Source: Paenibacillus alba
Lineage (GTDB): Bacteria; Bacillota; Bacilli; Paenibacillales; NBRC-103111
Direction of reading: 5' to 3'
DNA: 64,000 nt
Assembly (NCBI RefSeq): GCF_013204855.1
Contig: NZ_JABMKZ010000003.1
Location: forward strand, 186,001 to 250,000
Each line of letters opens with the position of its first letter. The stretch's first letter is position 1. The notes beneath the pieces are model-generated. The model did no database searches and had not been told where the DNA came from. It saw only the letters and a list, made by a program, of their open reading frames with translations. A program made the position numbers and the translations under genes. Shown here one piece after another: positions 1-9,700 of this stretch.

Positions 1-1
1 C

Positions 2-892
2 CCAAGGCTGCAAGGCGAAATCTTGCTGAGTTCAAGCCGCTACGCCTATATTGCGCGGAAATTGAAGCAGGTTGTGGGAAGGGCGGCCGTCGTGCTTGGC
101 GAGCATGCGAAGCATGGTCAATTTGAGCCGCTAGGTTTGGAAATTGATTTTGGACCTGGCAAAGAATTGCCGCCGCTGATCTTTGAACTCGAGAATGGCT
201 GCACCATGGAAATCATTGGGCGTATTGACCGGGTCGATCGCGCAGACGGCGAACAGGGCGTCCTGTTACGGGTCATCGATTACAAATCGAGCACAACCTC
301 GTTACAGCTATCTGAGGTGTATTATGGGCTTTCGCTGCAAATGCTGACGTATTTGGACGTCATTATTACCCATGCCGAGCAGTGGCTGGGCATTGCGGCC
401 AAGCCGGCAGGCGTCCTCTATTTCCACGTCCATAATCCGATGCTGCAGCAAAAAAATGCGCTCGATCCTGCTCAAATTGAGAAGGAGCTGCGCAAACGTT
501 TTAAGATGAAGGGTCTTATTACCGCTGATGCGGAAGTCGCCGGCTTGATGGATGATGAACTGTTAAAAAGTGCAGGACATTCTCAGCTGATTCCGGTCGC
601 CTTAAAGAAAGACGGCAGCTTCTATTCCAGCTCATCCGTTGCAACGGACGAACAGTGGGATACGCTGCGCAAATATGTCCGCAAGCAAGTCAAGCAGATC
701 GGTACCGATATTACGGATGGCCATGTCGATATTTCTCCATATCGTTTGGGCAAAAAAACAGCCTGCTTGTACTGTTCTTATAAATCGATTTGTCAGTTTG
801 ATCCTTTGTTTGAAGGAAACGAACTCCATGTCTTGAAGCAAAGAGGAAAAGATCAGCTTTGGTCCGATTTGGAGCAAGAGGTGAGCCATTAA
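2..892 (+). CDS. addB: ATP-dependent helicase/deoxyribonuclease subunit B, 3' part only
   Basis: The reading frame is open from the first bases of the window, so only the C-terminal 296 residues are present and the start lies upstream. This part is the RecB-family nuclease domain of AddB. It shows the conserved Asp in GRIDRVD, the Asp-x-Lys nuclease motif in VIDYKSS, and a C-terminal CLYCSYKSIC cluster, which in AddB supplies three of the four ligands of a 4Fe-4S cluster. In the AddAB complex this nuclease cuts the 5'-ended strand during processing of double-strand breaks before RecA loading. It is followed after 25 bp by addA in the usual addB-addA order, so the two are presumably co-transcribed. 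The family identity is clear; only the missing N-terminus limits the description. Confidence 0.95.
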   Translation, partial: PRLQGEILLSSSRYAYIARKLKQVVGRAAVVLGEHAKHGQFEPLGLEIDFGPGKELPPLIFELENGCTMEIIGRIDRVDRADGEQGVLLRVIDYKSSTTSLQLSEVYYGLSLQMLTYLDVIITHAEQWLGIAAKPAGVLYFHVHNPMLQQKNALDPAQIEKELRKRFKMKGLITADAEVAGLMDDELLKSAGHSQLIPVALKKDGSFYSSSSVATDEQWDTLRKYVRKQVKQIGTDITDGHVDISPYRLGKKTACLYCSYKSICQFDPLFEGNELHVLKQRGKDQLWSDLEQEVSH

Positions 893-917
893 TACGGACG
901 GAAAGGAGAATGTATAC

Positions 918-3900
918 GTGAAGAAACAACAACAGCCTAAGCCTCCCGGAAGCACATGGACGGATGATCAATGGGACGCTATTACGCTTAAGGGTCAAAA
1001 TATGCTGGTCGCCGCTGCGGCCGGCTCAGGAAAAACAGCCGTGCTCGTCGAGCGGATTATACGCCGGATCTCGGACGAGTGGGAGCCGGTAGATGTAGAT
1101 CGGCTGCTGGTCGCAACGTTCACCAAAGCGGCCGCCTCCGAAATGAAGCATCGGATTCGAGATGCTTTGGAACAAGAGCTGATGAAGCAGCCGCATTCGC
1201 AGCATCTGCGGAAGCAGCTTGCGCTGATGGGGCGCGCCTCGATTACGACGCTGCATTCCTTCTGCCTGGAAGTCGTGCAGCGGTATTTCAGCCTGATTCG
1301 GCTTGATCCCGGCTTTCGCATCGCGAATGAAACGGAAGCCGAGCTGCTTCGCCAGGATCTGCTTGGCGAAATGCTCGAGGAATATTACGCCGCAAGCGGA
1401 GAGAACAGCGCCTTCTGGCGGCTGGTCGATTCGTTCAGCGGCGAGCGCAACGACGACGCGATCATGCAGCTGATTCAGAAGCTGTATGATGTGTCGCGTT
1501 CTCATCCGTGGCCGGAGCACTGGTTAAGAGCGACGGCTTCGATGTTTGGGCCGCCGGCTGCGCAGGAGATGCCGGAGGAGGCAGGCTCCGTGGTAGAGGA
1601 GGCGCTGCCTTACGTTGCGGCGGCTGCGGCGCCGGTGGATTATTCGCTCTGGGAACAGAGTCTGATTCGCGACCTGACGCTGGATTTGGAAGGCGCAGCG
1701 GATTTGCTGCGCCAAGCCGTAGACATCGCGGAATCCCCTGGCGGGCCAGCACCGTATTTGGACAATTTACGCGAAGATTTGCTGCTCGTGAACAACTTGC
1801 TAGAAACGACCACCTATCCTTGGTCCGTGTTGTATCTCGGCTTTCAGACCGTCGAATTTGGCAAGCTCAAAGCCTGCAAAGGCGACGACTACGACAAAGA
1901 GCTCCAAGAGGAAGTTAAGGAGCTGCGCAACAAAGCCAAAGAGCAAATCAATAAAATAAAGGAAGAGCTCTTCGGCCGCACACCGGAACAATTTCACCAA
2001 GAAATTGCCGATATGGCTCCGCTTCTGCACACCTTAGTGGACCTGGTTGCTGATTTCGGGCAGCGATATCAAACAGGGAAGCAGGCGAAAGGGCTGATCG
2101 GTTTTGCCGATTTAGAGCACTATTGTTTGCAAATCCTCAGTGCCCCTGGCGCTATCCCTGGTGAATTAATTCCTTCGGAAGCGGCTATTGCTTACCGCAG
2201 ACAGTTTGCCGAGGTGCTTCTGGATGAATATCAAGACACGAATCGTGTACAGGAAGCGATCGTTGAATTGATTTCGAATGCTAAGCCTGGCAATCGCTTT
2301 ATGGTGGGTGACGTGAAACAAAGTATTTACCGGTTCCGTTTGGCTGAGCCAGGTCTTTTTCTGGAGAAGTACAAGGCGTACCGTTCTAATAAAGATGAAA
2401 CATCAGAATCGCCTGCTGAAGGCGGGAGAATTGATCTGGCGCGTAATTTCCGCAGTCGGCTGCAAGTCGTAGATGCGGTGAATTTTCTTTTTAAGCAAAT
2501 AATGAACGAATCCGTAGGCGAAATTGCCTATGATGAGCGTGCTGAGCTTGTCTACGGGGCGGGTTACCCGCCATCTGCCTCGGATTGCTCCGTGGAAATG
2601 CTGCTGATTAACCGTGAGGCGGATACATCGGGGGCAAGCGAGTCCTTCGCTTCGGAAGCAGAAGATGAGGATGAGGGGAATAGTGAACAAGCGGGAGATG
2701 GCAATCCGGCTGCTATTGATCCTATTCTGGAAGCACAGGAGCTGGAAACTGCACAGCTGGAGGCCCGTACCATTGCTCGCCAGATTCGTGGACTTCTTGG
2801 AGCAGGCGGACAGGACATTTTTCAGGTTTTTGATAAAAAATCAGGTGGAGATCGCCCTGTGACGTATCGGGATATTGTCATCCTGCTGCGCGCTACGCAG
2901 ATGTGGTCGCCGATCCTTATTGAAGAGCTCAAGAAGCAAGGCATACCCGCGTATGCGGAGCTTAGCACAGGCTATTTTTCGGCAACGGAAGTTGAAGTTA
3001 TGCTCTCGTTATTGAAGGTCATTGACAATCCCTATCAAGATGTCCCACTGGCAGCCGTTCTGCGTTCTCCGGTCGTGCAGCTGACGGCAGAGGATTTGGC
3101 ACAAATACGAGTGGCTGATAAAACGGTGCCCTTTTATGAGTCGGTCTTGCAGCTTGTGAAAGCTGAGAAGTCTGCGGAGAATGAGCCACTTTTACAGAAG
3201 CTGACTTATTTCCTAAGCTTTTTGGACAAATGGCGGACCGAAGCTAGGCAGGGCTCTCTTGCTGATTTAATTTGGAACATTTACAGGGAAACAGGCTATT
3301 ATGATTTCGCCGGCGGCTTGCCGGGCGGCATGCAAAGACAAGCGAATTTAAGAGCCCTGTACGATCGGGCGAGACAATATGAAAGCACATCACTGCGCGG
3401 ATTATTCCGCTTTCTCCGTTTTATAGAACGAATGAAGGAAAGCGGCGGCGATCTCGGGACCGCGCGTGCGCTTGGCGAACAAGAAGACGTCGTACGGATC
3501 ATGTCGATTCATAAAAGCAAAGGACTGGAATTCCCTGTTGTCTTCGTAGCCGGCATGGCAAAAATGTTTAATCAACGCGATTTGAATGATGCGTTTCTGT
3601 TGCACAAGGAGCTTGGTTTCGGACCGCGTTTTGTCGATACCGCCTTGCGAGTCAGCTACCCGACCCTGCCTTCCTTAGCGATCAAACGGCGTATGAAGCT
3701 TGAGCTTTTGGCAGAGGAAATGCGTGTCTTATATGTTGCCTTGACCAGAGCCAGAGAAAAGCTGTATTTGCTCGGAACCGTGAAATCGCTCGATAAGCTG
3801 CTTCGTGGCTGGGGACGCCATCTTTCGAGGACGCAGTGGTATTTGCCTGACTTTGAATTGGCCAAAGCCAAAAGTTATCTCGACTGGGTTGGCCCAGCGC

Positions 3901-4880
3901 TGCTTCGTCACCCGGATGCTGCGCTCTGGAGAGAGCGTCTTGGGCTCAGTGAGTCATCCTCGGGGGTGCGGCTGCTGAGCGATCCTTCGCAGTGGAAACT
4001 AACCATCATTATGCCAGAGAGCTTGCAGCTGGAAGAAATAACGGAAGAACAAAGCAATGTGCCGGATGCGGCACGCATGGAGCGAGTTAGTCATTTGCAA
4101 GCTGTGGCTGTAGCGGGTGATTGGAAGGAATGGCTGGAGGATAAGCTATCTTGGGATTATACCTATTCCGAAGCGCCTAAGCTGTTTGCCAAAACAACGG
4201 TTTCGGAAATCAAACGGCTATCCGAGCTCAATCGAATTGCCGAAGATATGGAGCTTCCATTTGGTGGCGACATGGCTTCCTTGAAGGCAGATGTTCCGGA
4301 AAAGCACAATTCGCGAGCGACCATTTGGCGCAGACCCAGATTCATGGAAGAGAAGAAAATGACAGCCGCTGAAAAAGGCACCATTGTTCATGCCGTCATG
4401 CAGAATCTGTCCTTGCAGGAAATGCCAACGGAAGCGAGCATACAGGCTACGCTAGCTGAAATGCTGAGCAAGCAAACACTCACTTTGGAGCAAAGTGCGG
4501 TCGTGGATATTCCTGTTATTTTGCGCTTTTTTCAGACAGAGGTTGGCAGACGAATGGTACAGGCATCCCGAATACAACGAGAAGTTCCATTTAGCTATGG
4601 ATTGCCCGCAGATGAGGTTTATCTGGGAACGGATCGTTCCACGTCAGGCGAGACGGTGCTGATTCAAGGGGTTATTGATTGCTTATTTGAGGACGAGCTA
4701 GGTCTTGTGCTGGTTGATTACAAAACGGATGCGGTCAAGGGCAGCAGCGATGCCGAGCTTCAATTGCGTTATGAAAAGCAAATAACGTTGTATTCACGAG
4801 CTGTGGAACAAATTTGGAAGCGGCCAATCAATGGGAAATTTCTGTATTTCTTTGATGGTGCGAAATTGTTGGAAATGTAG
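918..4880 (+). CDS. addA: ATP-dependent helicase/nuclease subunit A
   Basis: A protein of 1320 residues, a little longer than typical AddA. It is a UvrD/Rep-type superfamily 1 helicase with a C-terminal RecB-like nuclease. The Walker A motif AAGSGKT lies near residues 34-40, the Walker B-like LLDEYQDTN near 440, helicase motif VALTRAR near 940, and the nuclease DYK motif has Asp at 1267 and Lys at 1269. The chosen start is GTG at 918, preceded by AAAGGAG with about 9 bases of spacing. AddA is the motor subunit and cuts the 3'-ended strand until Chi is met. It sits between addB and sbcD, so this is a break-repair gene cluster. The stretch around 1540-1700 is distinctly GC-rich and codes for a low-complexity Ala/Glu-rich linker. 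Confidence 0.97.
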   Translation: MKKQQQPKPPGSTWTDDQWDAITLKGQNMLVAAAAGSGKTAVLVERIIRRISDEWEPVDVDRLLVATFTKAAASEMKHRIRDALEQELMKQPHSQHLRKQLALMGRASITTLHSFCLEVVQRYFSLIRLDPGFRIANETEAELLRQDLLGEMLEEYYAASGENSAFWRLVDSFSGERNDDAIMQLIQKLYDVSRSHPWPEHWLRATASMFGPPAAQEMPEEAGSVVEEALPYVAAAAAPVDYSLWEQSLIRDLTLDLEGAADLLRQAVDIAESPGGPAPYLDNLREDLLLVNNLLETTTYPWSVLYLGFQTVEFGKLKACKGDDYDKELQEEVKELRNKAKEQINKIKEELFGRTPEQFHQEIADMAPLLHTLVDLVADFGQRYQTGKQAKGLIGFADLEHYCLQILSAPGAIPGELIPSEAAIAYRRQFAEVLLDEYQDTNRVQEAIVELISNAKPGNRFMVGDVKQSIYRFRLAEPGLFLEKYKAYRSNKDETSESPAEGGRIDLARNFRSRLQVVDAVNFLFKQIMNESVGEIAYDERAELVYGAGYPPSASDCSVEMLLINREADTSGASESFASEAEDEDEGNSEQAGDGNPAAIDPILEAQELETAQLEARTIARQIRGLLGAGGQDIFQVFDKKSGGDRPVTYRDIVILLRATQMWSPILIEELKKQGIPAYAELSTGYFSATEVEVMLSLLKVIDNPYQDVPLAAVLRSPVVQLTAEDLAQIRVADKTVPFYESVLQLVKAEKSAENEPLLQKLTYFLSFLDKWRTEARQGSLADLIWNIYRETGYYDFAGGLPGGMQRQANLRALYDRARQYESTSLRGLFRFLRFIERMKESGGDLGTARALGEQEDVVRIMSIHKSKGLEFPVVFVAGMAKMFNQRDLNDAFLLHKELGFGPRFVDTALRVSYPTLPSLAIKRRMKLELLAEEMRVLYVALTRAREKLYLLGTVKSLDKLLRGWGRHLSRTQWYLPDFELAKAKSYLDWVGPALLRHPDAALWRERLGLSESSSGVRLLSDPSQWKLTIIMPESLQLEEITEEQSNVPDAARMERVSHLQAVAVAGDWKEWLEDKLSWDYTYSEAPKLFAKTTVSEIKRLSELNRIAEDMELPFGGDMASLKADVPEKHNSRATIWRRPRFMEEKKMTAAEKGTIVHAVMQNLSLQEMPTEASIQATLAEMLSKQTLTLEQSAVVDIPVILRFFQTEVGRRMVQASRIQREVPFSYGLPADEVYLGTDRSTSGETVLIQGVIDCLFEDELGLVLVDYKTDAVKGSSDAELQLRYEKQITLYSRAVEQIWKRPINGKFLYFFDGAKLLEM

Positions 4881-4896
4881 GGTGGGGGATTGAATT

Positions 4897-6075
4897 ATGC
4901 GGATTTTACACACAGGCGATTGGCATTTTGGCCGATCCCTTGAAGGGCGCAGCCGATTGGAAGAGCAGACTGCATTCGTCGATGAGCTTGTGCGAATTGT
5001 ACAGGATGAAGCCATTGATCTGGTGTTGATCGCCGGTGACATTTATGACAGCGTGAATCCGCCTGCCGCAGCAGAGCAGCTCTTCTACGAAGGCATCGCT
5101 CGCTTGGCAGAAGGCGGGAAACGGCATGTAGCAATCATTTCCGGCAATCATGATCATCCAGATCGGCTTGCCGCTTCAGGCCCGCTTGCGGCTAAGCAAG
5201 GTATCACATTAATCGGCCTGCCGGTAGCGGATATTCAGTCGATCGGCATTGCCCGAACGGGTGAATTAGCCCGTTTGATCGCGCTGTCGTATCCCTCAGA
5301 ATCGCGCCTGAAAGAGCTGCTTTCCGATGTAGCGGAAGAAGAAGCACTGAGGAGCAAATATTCGGAGCGGGTTGGCGCGCTCATTCGCAAGCAGGCAGCT
5401 GCGTTTCAAACGGACACCGTGAATTTAATTATGAGTCACTTATACGTCCTTGGCGGACACGAAACCGAATCAGAGCGCCCGATTCAAGTCGGTGGGGCTT
5501 ATACAGTGGATACTAGTGCTTTGACGGCGGGTGCGCAGTATGTGGCGCTTGGGCATTTGCACCGACCGCAGAACGTGAAGGCTGCTTCCCCCATCAGATA
5601 CTGTGGATCGCCGATTGCTTACAGCTTCTCGGAGGCAGGACAGGCCAAATCGGTTACTTTATTGGATCTAACCCCTGGACAGGCTGCCGTGCCGAAGGAA
5701 ATATTTCTGACTTCCGGACGTCCGCTCGTGAGCTGGAAAGCCAAAGAAGGCATAGGTCAAGTCCACCAATGGTTGGATGAGCGTAAAGATGCGACAGCGT
5801 GGATTGACTTGGAGATCACAATGACAGAAGCCATGTCGATTGAACAGATTCAATCGCTTCGCAAAGCGTATGAGGGATTCATCCATATTCGTCCGATTTA
5901 TCCAGAGATGGAGGCGGCCAGAGCTGCTGTTCCGAAGGCGGATCTGTCCATGGAGGAGCATTTCACGCGCTTCTACGCCCGTCAAACCGGCGGTGCGCAG
6001 CCTGAGCCTGAGTTGGTGCGATTGTTCCTGGAGCTGTTGCAGGAGAAAGATTTGGCGGATGCTGTTGGTGACTAG
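4897..6075 (+). CDS. sbcD: SbcCD exonuclease, nuclease subunit SbcD
   Basis: A protein of 392 residues, normal for SbcD, the Mre11-type phosphoesterase. The metal-binding motifs appear in order: GDWHFG near residue 8, GDIYD near 48, GNHDHP near 85, SHLY near 185 and GHLHRPQ near 220. With SbcC it makes an ATP-dependent nuclease that opens hairpins and clears protein-blocked DNA ends. The ATG start follows a G-rich ribosome site and begins only 16 bp after addA, so it is probably in the addBA transcript. sbcD and sbcC normally abut or overlap, but here about 670 bp separate them. Confidence 0.96.
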   Translation: MRILHTGDWHFGRSLEGRSRLEEQTAFVDELVRIVQDEAIDLVLIAGDIYDSVNPPAAAEQLFYEGIARLAEGGKRHVAIISGNHDHPDRLAASGPLAAKQGITLIGLPVADIQSIGIARTGELARLIALSYPSESRLKELLSDVAEEEALRSKYSERVGALIRKQAAAFQTDTVNLIMSHLYVLGGHETESERPIQVGGAYTVDTSALTAGAQYVALGHLHRPQNVKAASPIRYCGSPIAYSFSEAGQAKSVTLLDLTPGQAAVPKEIFLTSGRPLVSWKAKEGIGQVHQWLDERKDATAWIDLEITMTEAMSIEQIQSLRKAYEGFIHIRPIYPEMEAARAAVPKADLSMEEHFTRFYARQTGGAQPEPELVRLFLELLQEKDLADAVGD

Positions 6076-6215
6076 GTAAGCGGTGTTGTGCAAGGTAGAA
6101 GATAGGTTGGAAGGTTATGGGGAAAATGACTTTTCGTAGGCAGTGGTGGGCCTGATCTGATCTGACCTGGATAAAGATATATCTGCCGGAGCATGTTCTG
6201 TTTACTATTGTACTA

Positions 6216-6390
6216 TTCTGTTGTATCTACAAAATTCATGCGGCCGTTTGAGCAAGATTATTGCGATGATACTTTGTTTCGAATGCGTTTGTAATCATTG
6301 GACGTCCCTCCCTAACTATTCTTGTCAACTGGCTGTGTTTGAAATGTTCGTAGAGGTTTATTCGTTTAAATGTTTGTAGATACGACAGAA
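6216..6390. repeat. 18-bp inverted repeat in the sbcD-sbcC gap
   Basis: The arm TTCTGTTGTATCTACAAA (6216-6233) and the arm TTTGTAGATACGACAGAA (6373-6390) are reverse complements with one mismatch, about 140 bases apart. No target-site duplication is visible next to the arms and no transposase is present. It could be the remains of a small non-autonomous element, a long RNA hairpin, or chance. Next to the right arm the words AATGTTCGTAGA and AATGTTTGTAGA form a short imperfect direct repeat. Confidence 0.5.
6236..6298 (-). CDS. possible 20-residue peptide inside the inverted repeat
   Basis: On the minus strand an ATG at 6298 follows a purine-rich site (AGGGAGGG, about 7 bases of spacing) and opens a 20-codon frame beginning MITNAFETK and ending at a TGA at 6236. 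It is the only start in this gap with a convincing ribosome site. The frame lies wholly within the 18-bp inverted repeat. No family is recognised and a chance occurrence is likely; it is recorded because of the ribosome site. Confidence 0.2.
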   Translation of the reverse strand: MITNAFETKYHRNNLAQTAA

Positions 6391-6431
6391 CGTGCGTTTC
6401 AGAGGATACTTTGGGAATCAAAGACTGTTTA

Positions 6432-6719
6432 TTAAAAAATCCATGTTGCTTGACGCCACATTTCATCCCAAAGATAGAAGGAATAGATTTCTGTAATCAA
6501 GCTTATAAGTATGCAAATAAATGCGTTGGTTTGTTTGAAGATGATTGAAACAAATAAGATTAATGCGGGGAGATCGTATTTGTAGATATCAAGAAGCAAT
6601 TGCTCATGCCCCATTATGTTGGAGTTACTTATCATTAATATGACAATTGTTACTACAAAATAGAAGATGCCTATGAATATGCCAACAATCAACATGGATA
6701 AGTAGTCTAGAGTTTTCAT
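6432..6719 (-). CDS. hypothetical small membrane protein antisense between sbcD and sbcC
   Basis: A 95-residue frame starting at MKTLDYL with about three hydrophobic segments (residues ~7-30, ~45-62 and ~65-80) and an aromatic C-terminus. The base composition is AT-rich, unlike the flanking repair genes. No Shine-Dalgarno is visible upstream of this ATG: the opposite strand there carries the sbcC ribosome site, so the minus strand is pyrimidine-rich. It may be a decayed or acquired gene, or not a gene. No family recognised. The rest of the 6076-6746 gap holds only the inverted repeat and the 20-codon frame. Confidence 0.35.
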   Translation of the reverse strand: MKTLDYLSMLIVGIFIGIFYFVVTIVILMISNSNIMGHEQLLLDIYKYDLPALILFVSIIFKQTNAFICILISLITEIYSFYLWDEMWRQATWIF

Positions 6720-6746
6720 TTGAAGGCAGGAAGGAGGAATGTCGCG

Positions 6747-9700
6747 TTGCGTCCAATTCAGTTGCAGATGTCCGGGCTTCAGAGTTATCGGGAATTGCAG
6801 ACGATCAATTTTGGCCAATTAGTGGATGCGGGTGTTTTTGGTATTTTCGGGCCGACAGGCAGTGGGAAATCATCCATTCTGGATGCTATTACCTTAGCTT
6901 TGTATGGCAAGGTCGAGAGAGCCAGTGGCGGTACACAAGCGATTATGAATCATGCGGAACAAACGTTGTTTGTTTCCTTTACGTTTGAACTGACGAATGC
7001 GGCAGGGACTGAACGATACCATGTGGAGAGACAATTTAAACGTGGTACGGAAATGTCGATTAACGGGACCATTACGCGGCTTTTACATATCAAAGAAGGC
7101 GAAACCGTTGTGCTCGCGGATAAAGCTGGCGAGGTAAATCAGCAGGTACAGCATATTTTGGGACTTTCCATGCAGGATTTCACGAGAGCGGTTGTGCTTC
7201 CTCAAGGCAAGTTTGCTGAGTTTCTTACGTTAACCGGCAAAGATCGCAGACAAATGCTGCAGCGGCTTTTCCATCTGGAACAATATGGGGATCACTTGAG
7301 CGCTAAAGTGAGTTCCAAGGTGAAGGAAACGGACAGCGCTGTAAAGCAGCTTGCAGCGGAGCAGCAGGGGCTTGGGGACGCGTCGGAGCAAGCGCTGCAA
7401 GAAGCGAAGGAAAAGCTTTTGCAGGCGGAAGCGGAAGAGGTTCGAAGTCGAATTCAGTTGGAACAGCAGGAAATAAAAGCTGAGGAGCTTAAGCAAGTTT
7501 TTCAGTGGCAGCAGGATAAAGAACAGCTTGAAGCGGAATCGAAAAAACAGCAGGAGCAAGAAGATCAGGTTCGTGAGAAAGAGCTGCTGCTGCTCAAAGC
7601 CGAGCAAGCGGATCGAGTCAAACCGTATCTCGAACAATTTGGTTTGGCAGCTAGCGGGGTTCAAACCACGCAGATACAGCTTGAACAAGCTTCGAAGAGC
7701 CAGCATGCCGCAGAAACAGCTCATGAGGCGGCTGCTCATAAATCAGAACAAGCCCAGCTACACTTGGCACAGCAGGAAGGACCTCTTTTGCTGCGGTTGG
7801 ATCAACTCGAACAAGCGCTTGTGATTGGGCAGGAATTGGATCAGGTCCAGCTGCAAATTCAAGCTGCTCAGCAGCAAGAAGCGGGAGTGAAGTCGAAGCT
7901 CACGCTGCTGCAGGCAGAAGTTTCCAAAAGTGCGGATACGAAGCAAAAGGCGATCCTAAAGCAATCGGATCTCAAAGAGCAGCTAAAGCAAGTCGAGACG
8001 AACGCAGCGTCCAGGCAATTGCTGCATTCGGCTGTTCAAGATAAGAAGGCGATTGAGCAACTGCAAGGTCAGGAGCTGGAAGCTAGGAAGACGAAAACGG
8101 AAAAAGCGGACGTTTATACAGCTGTTGAGCATAATCAGCGTCTTTTAGCCTCCAAAAGGCAAGCGATCCAAACGAAGCTATTTGAATGGTTGAAGCAATC
8201 TGCGGATTTAGGAACAGCAATACGAAGGAATCAACTAACGCTAACCGCATTCATTCCCAATTTGCAGCTTGGCATTGATCGCGAGAAGAAGCGTTGGAAG
8301 CTGGAAGAAAGGCACGCTTTAGCGGCTATTTTGGCTAATGATCTTCATGATGGCGAACAATGTCCGGTCTGTGGTGCAATTGAACATCCTTATAAAAAAG
8401 ATCAAGCTGCACGCGGTACAGCAGCTCCTGCGCAGGATTCGGAATCTGCGGAAGAAAGAATTCGCCAAGGAGAAGAGCTTCTTCAGCTCGCCAAAGAAAA
8501 GCAATTCTCGCACAATCAATTGTTTCGTCGATTGGAGACAGCTGCGCAGCAGGCTGTGGAATTAGCGGAAGAGCATGATTCGCTTGCTTGGCAGCAAGCG
8601 GCTGTCAGCGATGATTCTCTTGCAGCGATGAGTATTCAAGAGCTTGATGAAGCAAGCAGCATGGATGATTTGTTTACCCAGTGGCATAAAACGGAAATAT
8701 TTGCTGCGGATTATCGTTCATTTGAAGAGTTGGAGCGTGCTTTTCAGAGTTTGCTGAAGGAGCAAACGTTAACTGAACAACAAGTGGTACAAGCAGCAGT
8801 GCAGCAGGAGGCAGCGGCCAGCTTATTGACGGAGGCGACGAACAAGCTGACGCAGCTTGAGTTCTCGCGAAGCGAGCAGTTGAAGCTTTGGCAGCAGCGA
8901 TATGCTGAGCTTGCATGGGAGGCTGTTGAGCAGCAGCTTGAGCAGCTTCTTGCGAATGAACGACTGGCGGAGGAGCTGCGCAGCCGCATCGAGAAAAGCA
9001 TTCCATTCATGGACGAGCTGAATGGGAAGCTGGAGGAGCTCCAGCGTGCCGTTCTGGAGCAGGATCGCACTGCCCTGCAGCTGCACGAGCGGCTGCAGGG
9101 TCTGGCGCAGCTCGCCGCTGATAAGTCGCGGCAGCTCGCTTTGCGCGCGCCCGGCGCGGCTGTGCCGCAGCTCATCGCGGAGGCGACCTCCGCGCTTGCG
9201 CAGCTGCGGCAGCTCGCGCAGACGACCAAGCTCGCGCACGCTGAAGCTCAGCGCGAGCAGCTCTTGGCGGCGCAGCGCTTCAGCGCCGCCGCCGAAGCCG
9301 CTGCCGCTGCGGCGCGGCAGCAGACCCAGACCGAGCGCGCGCTGCACAGCGCGCTGGCCGAGAACGGCTTCGCGTCGCGCGAAGCCGCCGAAGCTGCGGT
9401 GCTGGCGCCTGAGCAGCGCCGCTTGTGGGCCCAGCTCGCGGCGGAGCACCGCGAGCGCGAGCAGGCGCTGCGCGCCCAGCTGGCGCAGCTGGCAGCGAAG
9501 CTGCAAGGCCGCGTGCTGAGCGCGGACGAGTGGGCGCTCGCGCAAGCGCAGCTGAGCGCTGCGAAAGCAAGCGCCGCGGCCGCGCTAGAAGCGCGGGCAC
9601 AAGCGGCGCAAGGCGCAAGCGAGCTTGCTGCGCGGCATGCACGCTGGTGCGAGCTTGAATCGCGGCGTGCAGAGCAGGCAGCGCAGCTGGAACGGCTTGG

